Below, in pieces: positions 27,047 to 36,653 of a stretch of DNA of 64,000 bases (positions are counted from its first letter, which is position 1; each line of letters opens with the position of its first letter). The DNA is from JAEUOS01 sp965279115 (GTDB lineage: Bacteria > Pseudomonadota > Gammaproteobacteria > Burkholderiales > JAEUOS01): the NCBI GenBank assembly GCA_965279115.1, contig OZ257137.1, positions 5,704,001-5,768,000 on the forward strand, written 5' to 3'. The notes beneath the pieces are model-generated. The model was not told the origin of the DNA. It was given only the letters and a program-made list of their open reading frames with translations, and did no database searches. The translations under genes and the position numbers were made by a program.

Positions 27047-27748
27047 TCAGGAGCGGAAGATGCGGCTGTGCTGGGTCTCGTGCCGCATCGAAAGGATGGA
27101 CAGGCCGGGCGTCCAGTTGGACATCTCGTCGTCGTCGATCGCAAGCGCGGTCCCGGCTGCGGCGAGAATGCCTGGTTCGAGCGCGAACAGGATGCGCTGG
27201 CCGGCCGCCTGGCCAAGCGGAATGGCCTTGAGCGCTGCCAGGGTCTGGTTCTCGGCCCAGGAAAACAGGAACGCATGCAGTGAGGCTTCCAGCGGGGTTT
27301 CCAGGATCACGCATGCCGCGGCAAGCGCGCCGGGAAATGGCAATGACGTGGCCGAAACACTGGCAGGCAACCACGCGATGCGCGGGTCCGCGGGAAACAG
27401 GTCACGCAGCAGGCGCCCAAGCGAAAAACCCATCTGGACTGTCTCGGCGCGCAATTCGGCAGTATCCCGGGCCGCCAGAAACCAGGCCGACCAATGGTCG
27501 GCGCGCGCGCGGTCTCCGGCGCTCCAGGCGTCGTAGAGGCGGCAAAACACCGGTGCCTCCAGCCTGGCCATGGAATGACCCAGCACCTCTTCTATCCAGG
27601 CCAGTGCGGTGGGTTCATCGCGCACCAGGCCGGCGTCGATGGCGGCTTCCAGCCCTTGCGAATAGCTGTACGCTCCCACCGGAAGCCCGGGGCTTGCCAG
27701 GTGCAGGAGGCGCAGCAGCGAGCGGCCGGACAGCGGTTCGGCGCTCAC
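27047..27748 (-). CDS. ureF: urease accessory protein UreF
   Basis: 233 residues from GTG 27748, which overlaps the ureE stop as GTGA. An alternative GTG at 27769 would add 7 residues and lies deeper inside ureE. The opening LLRLLHLASPGLPVGAYSYSQGLE is diagnostic of UreF, an all-helical protein that binds UreD and recruits UreG. The length is normal. Confidence 0.92.
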   Translation of the reverse strand: MSAEPLSGRSLLRLLHLASPGLPVGAYSYSQGLEAAIDAGLVRDEPTALAWIEEVLGHSMARLEAPVFCRLYDAWSAGDRARADHWSAWFLAARDTAELRAETVQMGFSLGRLLRDLFPADPRIAWLPASVSATSLPFPGALAAACVILETPLEASLHAFLFSWAENQTLAALKAIPLGQAAGQRILFALEPGILAAAGTALAIDDDEMSNWTPGLSILSMRHETQHSRIFRS

Positions 27749-28359
27749 TTGTCCTGCGTGCCTTTCCACACCGCGAGATCAGGGCGATGGATCTTTGGCT
27801 CATGCACCGGCATGCGGCTGCCGGGATGCACATGGTGACCATGGTCATGGTCATGGTGATCACAGCTGCCATGGTCATATTCGTGGTCATGATCATGGTC
27901 GTGCGAGCCCACATGCGAGTGGCCGCCATAGGCACCGGATTCGGGCTCGAACGGCGCCATCGCCTCGTGCGAGTGGGCGCCGAGCCCGGCGAGCATGTCG
28001 GCCAGCACATGGTCGGCACGGATGCGCAGCGTGAAGTGGCCATCCGGTTTGCGACCAATCATCTGTACCGGCGTGTGACGGTTGCCGAGGTGATACGCGC
28101 ATCGGGCGAATTCGAGCGCGTCGTGGCATTCGACTTCGAGCACCGGTTCGTCGGCGGCGACGATACGCACGACGCGCCCGTCGTCGCCCTGCAGCAGGTC
28201 GCCGCCGCGCAACACCGAACCGCGCTTGAGAAACAGCGCGACCTCTTCGCCGCCGGACAGGGTGGCGCGCAGGCGGGTTTTCTCGCGCAGTTCATAGGGC
28301 AGCGGCAGGTCGGCCACCGCGCTCGCCCCGGCAGGGGCTGGTTCCTTGAGGGTAAGCAT
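27745..28359 (-). CDS. ureE: urease accessory nickel metallochaperone UreE
   Basis: 204 residues from ATG 28359, two bases after the ureC stop. The N-terminal peptide-binding domain and the C-terminal metal-binding domain (with MIGRKPDG and ADHVLADML) are typical. A His/Asp-rich patch near the end (about 167-190: repeated DHDHDH, HDHDHGHH) can bind several Ni ions, as in Klebsiella UreE. Unlike Klebsiella, the tail continues about 20 residues past it. Confidence 0.95.
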   Translation of the reverse strand: MLTLKEPAPAGASAVADLPLPYELREKTRLRATLSGGEEVALFLKRGSVLRGGDLLQGDDGRVVRIVAADEPVLEVECHDALEFARCAYHLGNRHTPVQMIGRKPDGHFTLRIRADHVLADMLAGLGAHSHEAMAPFEPESGAYGGHSHVGSHDHDHDHEYDHGSCDHHDHDHGHHVHPGSRMPVHEPKIHRPDLAVWKGTQDK

Positions 28360-28361
28360 GG

Positions 28362-30055
<1,694 letters not shown>

Positions 30056-30059
<4 letters not shown>

Positions 30060-30367
30060 GGCTTCAGCGCTCCCATGACGGCGCCGTTGAAGCCATACAC
30101 CTTGCGGTCGCCGGCAAGCGCGACCAGCTCGACGCTGCGCTCCTGGCCCGGTTCGAAGCGCACCGCGGTGCCGGCCGCGATGTTGAGGCGCATGCCGTAG
30201 GCGATCTCGCGCTCGAACCGCAAGGCGGCGTTGACCTCGTAGAAATGGAAATGGGAGCCCACCTGCACCGGCCGGTCGCCGGTGTTGGCGACCTTGACCT
30301 TCGCGGTGGCGCGGCCGGCATTGAGTTCGATCTCGCCTTCCGCAATGTCATATTCGCCTGGAATCAT
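30056..30367 (-). CDS. ureB: urease subunit beta
   Basis: 103 residues, normal for the family. PGEYDIAEGEIELN at the start and GSHFHFYEVN in the middle are diagnostic. It forms the (alpha-beta-gamma)3 trimer with UreA and UreC. The gene lies 40 bases after ureA and overlaps ureC by four. Confidence 0.97.
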
Positions 30368-30407
30368 GGTGTCCTCGATGCGGAAACGGGGCGGAATGCC
30401 GGGGCCA

Positions 30408-30710
30408 TCACGGAATCGGATGGTGCACGGTGACCAGTTTGGTGCCGTCCGGGAAGGTCGCCTCCACCTGGATCTCGGGAATCATCTCCGGCACGCCTTC
30501 CATGACGTCGGCACGGGCAAGGATGCGCGTGCCTTCGCCCATGAGCTCGGCGACGGTGCGGCCATCGCGCGCGCCCTCCATGATGGCCGCGCTGATCAGG
30601 GCCACCGATTCGGGATAGTTGAGCTTGAGCCCGCGCGCGCGGCGACGCTCCGCGACCAGGGCTGCGGTGAATATCAGGAGCTTGTCGCGCTCGCGTGGCG
30701 TGAGTTCCAT
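30408..30710 (-). CDS. ureA: urease subunit gamma
   Basis: 100 residues from ATG 30710, the standard length. MELTPRERDKLLIFTAALVA and LNYPESVALISA are family hallmarks. First gene of ureABCEFG plus the nickel permease. A divergent sigma-54-type element at 30901-30916 lies about 190 bp upstream and probably drives it. Confidence 0.97.
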   Translation of the reverse strand: MELTPRERDKLLIFTAALVAERRRARGLKLNYPESVALISAAIMEGARDGRTVAELMGEGTRILARADVMEGVPEMIPEIQVEATFPDGTKLVTVHHPIP

Positions 30711-30790
30711 CTTGATCCGGTGTGGGGACGGGTGGCGCGAGATTAACCGATGGTCGCGTGCCGCGCAAATCCGCTGCGGCATCCGCATGT

Positions 30791-30898
30791 GAATCGACGC
30801 ATGCCGCCTAACGGGGCGTCGGCACAAACATGGTGCGTAACGCATTTGGGAATGCATCTTGGGCGTGCATTGACGCACCAGAATCGACTCACGCCGCC
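30791..30898 (+). repeat. 18-bp imperfect direct repeat, 90 bp apart
   Basis: GAATCGACGCATGCCGCC (30791-30808) and GAATCGACTCACGCCGCC (30881-30898) match at 16 of 18 positions. They bracket the NtrC-like sites. Possible binding sites for a further regulator or a local duplication. Confidence 0.6.
30822..30868. promoter_or_regulatory. tandem NtrC-like enhancer sites
   Basis: Site 1 is GCAC-N7-GTGC (30822-30836), a full match to the NtrC dyad core. Site 2 is GCAT-N7-GTGC (30854-30868), one mismatch. Their centres are 32 bp apart, three helical turns. Relative to the start predicted from the rightward sigma-54 element they fall at about -141 and -109, nearly the glnA arrangement. Also, TGGTGCGT (30831) and ACGCACCA (30873) form an 8-bp inverted repeat. 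Confidence 0.55.
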
Positions 30899-30900
30899 GG

Positions 30901-30916
30901 GGCAGCCCGCGTGCCA
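30901..30916 (-). promoter_or_regulatory. sigma-54-type -24/-12 element facing ureABC
   Basis: The complement reads TGGCACGCGGGCTGCC: TGGCACG with GG and GC separated by exactly 10 bases, as the RpoN consensus requires. The predicted start is near 30890, giving a ureA leader of about 180 bases. The NtrC-like sites would then lie just downstream of the start, which is unusual but tolerated by enhancer-driven promoters. Confidence 0.5.
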
Positions 30917-30943
30917 TCGCGCCTGGCGGGTTTTCTGACGAAC

Positions 30944-30959
30944 TGGCACGCCGCATGCT
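30944..30959 (+). promoter_or_regulatory. sigma-54-type -24/-12 element facing urtABCDE
   Basis: TGGCACGCCGCATGCT matches TGGCACR-N4-TTGCW at all but one conserved position, with correct 10-base GG-GC spacing. The predicted start is about 30970, 72 bases before the urtA ATG. Confidence 0.6.
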
Positions 30960-31041
30960 CATGGAAGCTTGATTCCGAATTCGGGCCTATAGCTTGCCCG
31001 GGATTGTCGGAACAATTTTTTGAACCTTTTAGGGGAAGACG

Positions 31042-32307
31042 ATGCGTCGCAGAATGTTCCTGAAGAAACTGGCCGTCAGTGTGTCATTGAGCCTGGCTGG
31101 CGCCGGTGCCGCCTTTGCGCAGGCCGCCGATACGATCAAGGTTGGTGTGCTGCACTCCCTCTCGGGAACCATGGCGATTTCCGAAACAGTCCTCAAGGAC
31201 GTGGCCCTGATGGCCATCGAGGAGATCAACGCCAAGGGCGGCGTGCTGGGCAAGAAGCTCGAGCCCGTTGTTGTCGACCCGGCCTCGAACTGGCCGCTGT
31301 TCGCTGAAAAGGCGCGTCAGCTGATTTCCAAGGACAAGGTGGCTGTCACCTTCGGCTGCTGGACCTCGGTGTCGCGCAAGTCCGTACTGCCGGTGTTCGA
31401 AGAGTTGAACGGCCTTTTGTTCTACCCCGTGCAGTACGAGGGTGAAGAGCTTTCCAAGAACGTCTATTACACCGGCGCGGCGCCCAACCAGCAGGCGATT
31501 CCCGCGGTCGAGTACCTGATGAGCAAGGCCGGTGGCGGTGCCAAGCGCTGGGTGCTGCTGGGTACCGACTATGTGTATCCGCGCACGACCAACAAGATCC
31601 TGCGCGCCTTCCTCAAGTCCAAGGGCGTCGCCGAGAAGGACATCGACGAGAAGTACACCCCCTTCGGCCACAGCGACTACCAGACCATCGTCGCCGACAT
31701 CAAGAAGTTCTCGCAGGGCGGCAAGACCGCGGTGATCTCCACTATCAACGGCGACTCCAACGTGCCGTTCTACAAGGAACTGGGCAACGCCGGCCTCAAG
31801 GCCAAGGACGTTCCGGTGGTGGCCTTTTCGGTCGGTGAAGAGGAACTGCGTGGCGTGGACACCAAGCCGCTGGTCGGCCACCTCGCTGCATGGAACTACT
31901 TCATGTCCGTCAAGAACCCGACCAATGACGACTTCAAGAAGAAGTGGGCCGCCTACGCCAAGGCCAAGAAACTGCCGGGTGCCGACAAACCGCTGACCAA
32001 CGACCCGATGGAAGCCACCTACATCGGCGTCCACATGTGGGCGCAGGCCGCTGCCAAGGCGAAGTCCGTCGAGACCGACAAGATCATCCCGGCCATCAAC
32101 GGGCAGACCTTCAAGGCACCTTCCGGCTTCGTGGCCAAGATGGACGAGAAGAACCATCACCTGCACAAGCCGGTGTTCATCGGTGAAGTCAAGGCTGACG
32201 GTCAGTTCAATGTCGTGTGGAAGACCCCGGGCCCGGTGCGCGCAATGCCGTGGAGCCCGTTCATCGAAGGCAACGACAAGAAGAAGGACGAGCCGGAGAA
32301 GAAGTAA
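31042..32307 (+). CDS. urtA: urea ABC transporter, periplasmic binding protein
   Basis: 421 residues from ATG 31042, behind AGGGGAAGACG. A signal peptide covers about 1-27 (MRRRMFLKKLAV... FAQA). The mature part is a type I (Leu/Ile/Val-like) binding protein with IKVGVLHSLSGTMAISE and VFEELNGLLFYPVQYEGEE, both diagnostic for UrtA. It captures urea in the periplasm for UrtBCDE. First gene of the urt operon. Confidence 0.97.
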   Translation: MRRRMFLKKLAVSVSLSLAGAGAAFAQAADTIKVGVLHSLSGTMAISETVLKDVALMAIEEINAKGGVLGKKLEPVVVDPASNWPLFAEKARQLISKDKVAVTFGCWTSVSRKSVLPVFEELNGLLFYPVQYEGEELSKNVYYTGAAPNQQAIPAVEYLMSKAGGGAKRWVLLGTDYVYPRTTNKILRAFLKSKGVAEKDIDEKYTPFGHSDYQTIVADIKKFSQGGKTAVISTINGDSNVPFYKELGNAGLKAKDVPVVAFSVGEEELRGVDTKPLVGHLAAWNYFMSVKNPTNDDFKKKWAAYAKAKKLPGADKPLTNDPMEATYIGVHMWAQAAAKAKSVETDKIIPAINGQTFKAPSGFVAKMDEKNHHLHKPVFIGEVKADGQFNVVWKTPGPVRAMPWSPFIEGNDKKKDEPEKK

Positions 32308-32404
32308 TCCGGTTCAGGTAGCGCATCAACCGACCCCGGTCGCAGCCGGCCGGGGTCGGGCAGTACCAGAATTTCCAATTCCCCCATTCGCTCTGGAGCG
32401 GTCC

Positions 32405-34012
32405 TTGTCTGCGCTGACCCTGCGGTTTCTGCTCGCCTTCGCTTGCCTTCTCGCAAGCCAGGTCGCGTGGTCCCTGTCGCCCGAGGCGATCGGCAAGCTC
32501 TCCTTCGGGGAGATCGAGGACAAGAGCGCCGCGGTCGCGGCGATCGTCAACGCCGGCGACGAGTCCGCTATCCCCTTTCTCCAGGCACTGGTGGCCGACA
32601 CCGTCAAGACCACGGCCGACAAGAAGGTCCTGATCGTCAAGGACGACAAGGGCACCGATGCCATCACCGGAAAGCCGGTCGATCCGCTTCCCGCGGACAT
32701 GGATGACGTGGTCATCAACAACCAGATGCGCGGCGAAATCGGCGCGGCCATCGCGGCCCTGCGCCTGAATTCGCCCAGCCGTGATATCCGGCTGGCCGCG
32801 GCCAAGGAATTGCAGGGCAATGCGGAGGAGGAGATGCTGCCGACCCTGGCGCGGGCGCTCGCCAAGGAAAGCGATGCACAGGTCAAGGAAATCCTCACTC
32901 TGGTACAGGCGTCCCTGCAGTTGAAGAGCAGTGATCGCGCCGTGAAGCTGGCCGCCATCATCGCACTGGCGCAGAGCACCAATCCGAACACCAAGACCCT
33001 GCTGCTGCCCTTCCTCGAGAAAAAGGACGGCAAGTTCATCGAGCCGGACACCGAGATCACCGGCGCGGCGCAGTCCTCCCTGAACGCGGTTCAGGGGCGC
33101 CTTTCAACAGGCGAGCGCATCGCCCAGGCCTTTACCGGCATCAGCCTGGGTTCCATCCTGCTGCTCGCGGCACTGGGGCTGGCGATCACCTATGGCCTGA
33201 TGGGCGTCATCAACATGGCGCACGGCGAACTGATCATGGTCGGCGCATACGCCACCTATGTGGTCCAGAACCTGTTCAAAGCCCATGCGCCGGCGGCTTT
33301 CGACTGGTATCTGCTGGCCGCCGTCCCCGTGTCGTTCGCGGTCGCGGCGCTGGTGGGCATGGTGCTCGAGCGCGGGGTGATCCGCTTCCTGTACGGCAGG
33401 CCGCTGGAAACCCTGCTGGCCACCTGGGGCATCAGCCTGATGCTGATCCAGGGCTGTCGTTCGATCTTTGGCGCGCAGAACGTGCAGGTGGAAAATCCGG
33501 TCTGGATGTCCGGCGGTATCGAGATCGTCACCGGCGTGGTGTTGCCCTACAACCGGCTGGTCATCCTCGGCTTCGCCATGTTCGTCCTGTTCATGGTGTG
33601 GGTGATGCTGACGCGGACCCGCCTGGGACTGTTCGTGCGCGCGGTCACGCAGAACCGCGGCATGGCGTCTTGCGTGGGCGTGCCGACCCGACGCATCGAT
33701 ACGGTGGCCTTCGGCCTGGGTTCCGGCATCGCCGGGCTGGCCGGCTGTGCGCTCTCGCAAATCGGCAACGTCGGTCCGGATCTTGGCCAGAGCTACATCG
33801 TCGATTCCTTCATGGTGGTGGTGCTGGGCGGGGTGGGGCAACTGGCGGGGACGGTCTACGCGGCCATGGGGCTGGGCATCGCCAACAAGTTCCTCGAGGG
33901 CATCGCCGGCGCGGTGCTGGCGAAGATCTGCATCCTGGTGTTCATCATCGTTTTCATCCAGAAGCGCCCGCAGGGCATCTTCGCGATCAAGGGGCGGTTC
34001 GCCGATTCGTGA
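32405..34012 (+). CDS. urtB: urea ABC transporter permease UrtB
   Basis: 535 residues from TTG 32405, chosen because GGAG stands 6 bases before it and a signal peptide begins there; no ATG is suitable. Residues 1-24 look like a signal peptide. About 25-235 is a helical, HEAT-like extracytoplasmic domain found in proteobacterial UrtB. About 240-535 is the LivH-type permease (AITYGLMGVINMAHGELIMVG region, eight or so segments). It overlaps urtC by one base. Confidence 0.95.
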   Translation: MSALTLRFLLAFACLLASQVAWSLSPEAIGKLSFGEIEDKSAAVAAIVNAGDESAIPFLQALVADTVKTTADKKVLIVKDDKGTDAITGKPVDPLPADMDDVVINNQMRGEIGAAIAALRLNSPSRDIRLAAAKELQGNAEEEMLPTLARALAKESDAQVKEILTLVQASLQLKSSDRAVKLAAIIALAQSTNPNTKTLLLPFLEKKDGKFIEPDTEITGAAQSSLNAVQGRLSTGERIAQAFTGISLGSILLLAALGLAITYGLMGVINMAHGELIMVGAYATYVVQNLFKAHAPAAFDWYLLAAVPVSFAVAALVGMVLERGVIRFLYGRPLETLLATWGISLMLIQGCRSIFGAQNVQVENPVWMSGGIEIVTGVVLPYNRLVILGFAMFVLFMVWVMLTRTRLGLFVRAVTQNRGMASCVGVPTRRIDTVAFGLGSGIAGLAGCALSQIGNVGPDLGQSYIVDSFMVVVLGGVGQLAGTVYAAMGLGIANKFLEGIAGAVLAKICILVFIIVFIQKRPQGIFAIKGRFADS

Positions 34013-35130
34013 TGAGCAACCCGGGCGAAACCTCCCTTTTCCATCGACTGTACGGCCCGCGCGGCTGGGCGGGAGTCGCGGCGTTCGCGCTGCTGGTGTT
34101 TGTGGTCTTCCCGGTGTGCAACATGGTGCTGCCCAAGGACAGCATGTTTTCAATTCCGGACTACATGGTGGCCCTGCTGGGCAAGATCATGTGCTACGCG
34201 ATGGTGGCCCTGGCGATGGACCTGATCTGGGGCTTTACCGGCATTCTTTCGCTCGGCCACGGCCTGTTCTTCGCCCTGGGTGGATACGCGATGGGCATGT
34301 ACCTGATGCGCCAGATCGGCCTGGATGGCGTCTACAAGAGCCACCTGCCGGACTTCATGGTGTTTCTCGACTGGAAGGCCTATCCCTGGTACTGGAGCTT
34401 CACCGACCACTTCTGGTACGCCATGCTGCTGGTGGTGCTGGTGCCGGGACTGCTCGCATTCGTGTTCGGGTTCTTCGCGTTCCGTTCGCGCATCAAGGGG
34501 GTGTACTTCTCGATCATCACCCAGGCGATGACCTTCGCCTTCATGCTGCTGTTTTTCCGCAACGATACCGGGTTCGGCGGCAACAATGGCTTCACCGATT
34601 TCAAGCGCATCCTCGATGTGCCGATCGCGACGCCTGGCATGCGCATGACCCTGTTCGTGCTCTCGGCCTTTACGCTCATCGCCATGCTGCTGGTCGCGCG
34701 CTGGATCGTGACCTCCAAGCTGGGCCGGGTTCTCACGGCGATTCGCGACGCCGAAAGCCGCGTCATGTTCTCCGGCTACAACCCGGTGCACTACAAGCTG
34801 TTCATCTGGACGCTTTCGGCCATGATGTGCGGCATCGCCGGCGCGCTCTACGTGCCGCAGGTGGGCATCATCAACCCGTCGGAAATGTCCCCGGCGAATT
34901 CCATCGAAATCGCCATCTGGGTCGCACTGGGCGGCCGCGGCACGCTGGTGGGCGCGATTCTCGGGGCGGGCATCGTCAACGGCGCGAAGAGCTGGTTGAC
35001 GGCCACCTTCCCGGAGTACTGGCTGTTTTTCCTCGGTGGCCTCTTCATCCTGGTCACGCTATACCTGCCCAACGGGGTGATGGGTTTGCTTGCCAAGTTC
35101 AGGCGCAACGGTACAGGGGCGGGTAAATGA
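34012..35130 (+). CDS. urtC: urea ABC transporter permease UrtC
   Basis: 372 residues from ATG 34012 (TGATG overlap with urtB). A LivM-type permease with about ten hydrophobic segments, the LIWGFTGILSLGHGLFFALGGYAMGMY hallmark region and GSGY/EAA-like segment AIRDAESRVMFSGYN. Forms the channel with UrtB. Overlaps urtD as ATGA. Confidence 0.95.
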   Translation: MSNPGETSLFHRLYGPRGWAGVAAFALLVFVVFPVCNMVLPKDSMFSIPDYMVALLGKIMCYAMVALAMDLIWGFTGILSLGHGLFFALGGYAMGMYLMRQIGLDGVYKSHLPDFMVFLDWKAYPWYWSFTDHFWYAMLLVVLVPGLLAFVFGFFAFRSRIKGVYFSIITQAMTFAFMLLFFRNDTGFGGNNGFTDFKRILDVPIATPGMRMTLFVLSAFTLIAMLLVARWIVTSKLGRVLTAIRDAESRVMFSGYNPVHYKLFIWTLSAMMCGIAGALYVPQVGIINPSEMSPANSIEIAIWVALGGRGTLVGAILGAGIVNGAKSWLTATFPEYWLFFLGGLFILVTLYLPNGVMGLLAKFRRNGTGAGK

Positions 35131-35939
35131 GCGCGATCAGCGCGACCGGCACCTCGGAGGCGATCGACGGCCGGGTGTCCTCCGGCGAACTCGACACGGT
35201 TCACGGCCCGATCCTCTACCTGGATGACATCACGGTCAGTTTCGACGGTTTTCGCGCGCTCAACAAGCTGACACTCACCATCGAGCGCGGCGAGCTGCGC
35301 TGCATCATCGGGCCCAATGGCGCCGGCAAGACCACCATGATGGATGTGATCACCGGCAAGACCCGCCCGGATTCCGGCACTGCCTTCTTCGGCCAGACCA
35401 TCGACCTGACGCGCCTGTCGGAGCCGCAGATCGCCCACGCGGGCATCGGTCGCAAGTTCCAGAAGCCGACGGTCTACGAGAACCACACGGTGTTCGAAAA
35501 CCTCGAACTGGCGATGAAGACCGACAAGGGTGTCTGGGCCAGCCTGCGGGCGAAACTTTCCGGCCAGTCGCGCGACCTGATTGGTCAAACCCTGGAGCAA
35601 ATCGCGCTGACCGCGCGTGCCTATGAGCCTGCCGGGTTGCTTTCGCACGGCCAGAAGCAATGGCTGGAAATCGGCATGTTGCTCATGCAGGAGCCGCAGC
35701 TGTTGCTGCTCGACGAGCCGGTGGCCGGTATGACCGACGAGGAAACCATGAAGAGCGCCGAGCTTTTCATGACCTTGCGCGGCAAGTATTCCGTGGTGGT
35801 GGTCGAGCACGACATGGATTTCGTCGCCAGGATTGCAAAAACCGTCACCGTGCTGCACGAAGGCAGCGTTCTCGCCGAGGGCAGCATGGACCAGGTGCAG
35901 TCCGACGAGCGGGTCATCGAGGTCTACCTGGGACGCTGA
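35127..35939 (+). CDS. urtD: urea ABC transporter ATPase UrtD
   Basis: 270 residues. Walker A GPNGAGKTT, the LSHGQKQWLEIG signature, Walker B LLLLDEPVAGM and switch His VEHDMDF are all intact. LivG type. The first 25 residues are an extra N-terminal arm before the ABC fold (ILYLDDITVSFDG). Overlaps urtC by four bases. Confidence 0.96.
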   Translation: MSAISATGTSEAIDGRVSSGELDTVHGPILYLDDITVSFDGFRALNKLTLTIERGELRCIIGPNGAGKTTMMDVITGKTRPDSGTAFFGQTIDLTRLSEPQIAHAGIGRKFQKPTVYENHTVFENLELAMKTDKGVWASLRAKLSGQSRDLIGQTLEQIALTARAYEPAGLLSHGQKQWLEIGMLLMQEPQLLLLDEPVAGMTDEETMKSAELFMTLRGKYSVVVVEHDMDFVARIAKTVTVLHEGSVLAEGSMDQVQSDERVIEVYLGR

Positions 35940-35940
35940 T

Positions 35941-36633
35941 GTGCTGACACTAACCGGGGTGAACCAGTTCTACGGCGGCAGCCACACGCTGCGCAACCTC
36001 TCGCTCGAGATTCCGGATGCCGCCTGCACCACGCTGCTCGGACGCAATGGCGTGGGCAAGACCACGCTGCTGAAATGCCTGGTGGGCCTGCTGCCGATCC
36101 GTTCCGGCGCGATCATGTGGCAGGGCCGCGACATCTGCAAGCTGTCACCGGATGCGCGGGCGCGCGCCGGTATCGCCTACGTGCCGCAAGGGCGCGAGAT
36201 TTTTCCGCGCCTGACCGTTGAAGAGAACCTGCAGATGGGCCTGGCGACGCAGCCGGGCAGTGCGCGCATACCTGGCCGCATTTACGAGATGTTCCCGGTG
36301 TTGAAGGACATGCTCAAGCGGCGCGGTGGCGACCTTTCCGGCGGGCAGCAGCAGCAACTCGCGATCGGCCGGGCGCTGGCGATGAACCCGAAACTGCTGA
36401 TTCTCGATGAGCCCACCGAGGGCATCCAGCCTTCCATCATCAAGGACATCGAACGCGCCATCCGTTCGCTGGCGCAAAGCGGCGAGATGGCGATCCTGCT
36501 GGTGGAGCAGTACTACGACTTCGCCGAAAGCCTCGCCGACCACTACATCGTGATGTCGCGTGGCGAGGTGATCAAGTCCGGACGCGGCGCCGACATGCAG
36601 CGCGACAACGTCAAGGCGCTGCTGGCGGTCTGA
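35941..36633 (+). CDS. urtE: urea ABC transporter ATPase UrtE
   Basis: 230 residues from GTG 35941, one base after the urtD stop; GGGACG precedes it. LivF type: Walker A GRNGVGKTT, signature LSGGQQQQLAIGRAL, Walker B LLILDEPTEGIQPS, switch VEQYYDF (His replaced by Tyr, as is usual in UrtE/LivF). Last gene of the urt operon; it converges with the molybdenum hydroxylase gene 20 bp away. Confidence 0.95.
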   Translation: MLTLTGVNQFYGGSHTLRNLSLEIPDAACTTLLGRNGVGKTTLLKCLVGLLPIRSGAIMWQGRDICKLSPDARARAGIAYVPQGREIFPRLTVEENLQMGLATQPGSARIPGRIYEMFPVLKDMLKRRGGDLSGGQQQQLAIGRALAMNPKLLILDEPTEGIQPSIIKDIERAIRSLAQSGEMAILLVEQYYDFAESLADHYIVMSRGEVIKSGRGADMQRDNVKALLAV

Positions 36634-36644
36634 GGACCGCCAGC
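36621..36644. terminator. 10-bp perfect stem-loop over the urtE stop codon
   Basis: GCTGGCGGTC (36621-36630) pairs perfectly with GACCGCCAGC (36635-36644); the loop TGAG contains the urtE stop. There is no U-run on either strand, so it is not a classical terminator. It may protect the 3' end or assist bidirectional termination between convergent operons. Confidence 0.4.
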
Positions 36645-36653
36645 TCGCTTGCA

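Larger units (their letters stand above)
30711..31041. other. 331-bp divergent control region between ureA and urtA
   Basis: No gene fits here. It holds, left to right, one copy of an 18-bp direct repeat, two NtrC-like sites, the second repeat copy, a leftward and a rightward -24/-12 element, and the urtA leader. In the leader TTCCGA (30973-30978) can pair with TCGGAA (31007-31012) and GGGC with GCCC, followed by six T at 31015-31021; this could attenuate urt transcripts, but the stem is interrupted. Confidence 0.7.
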
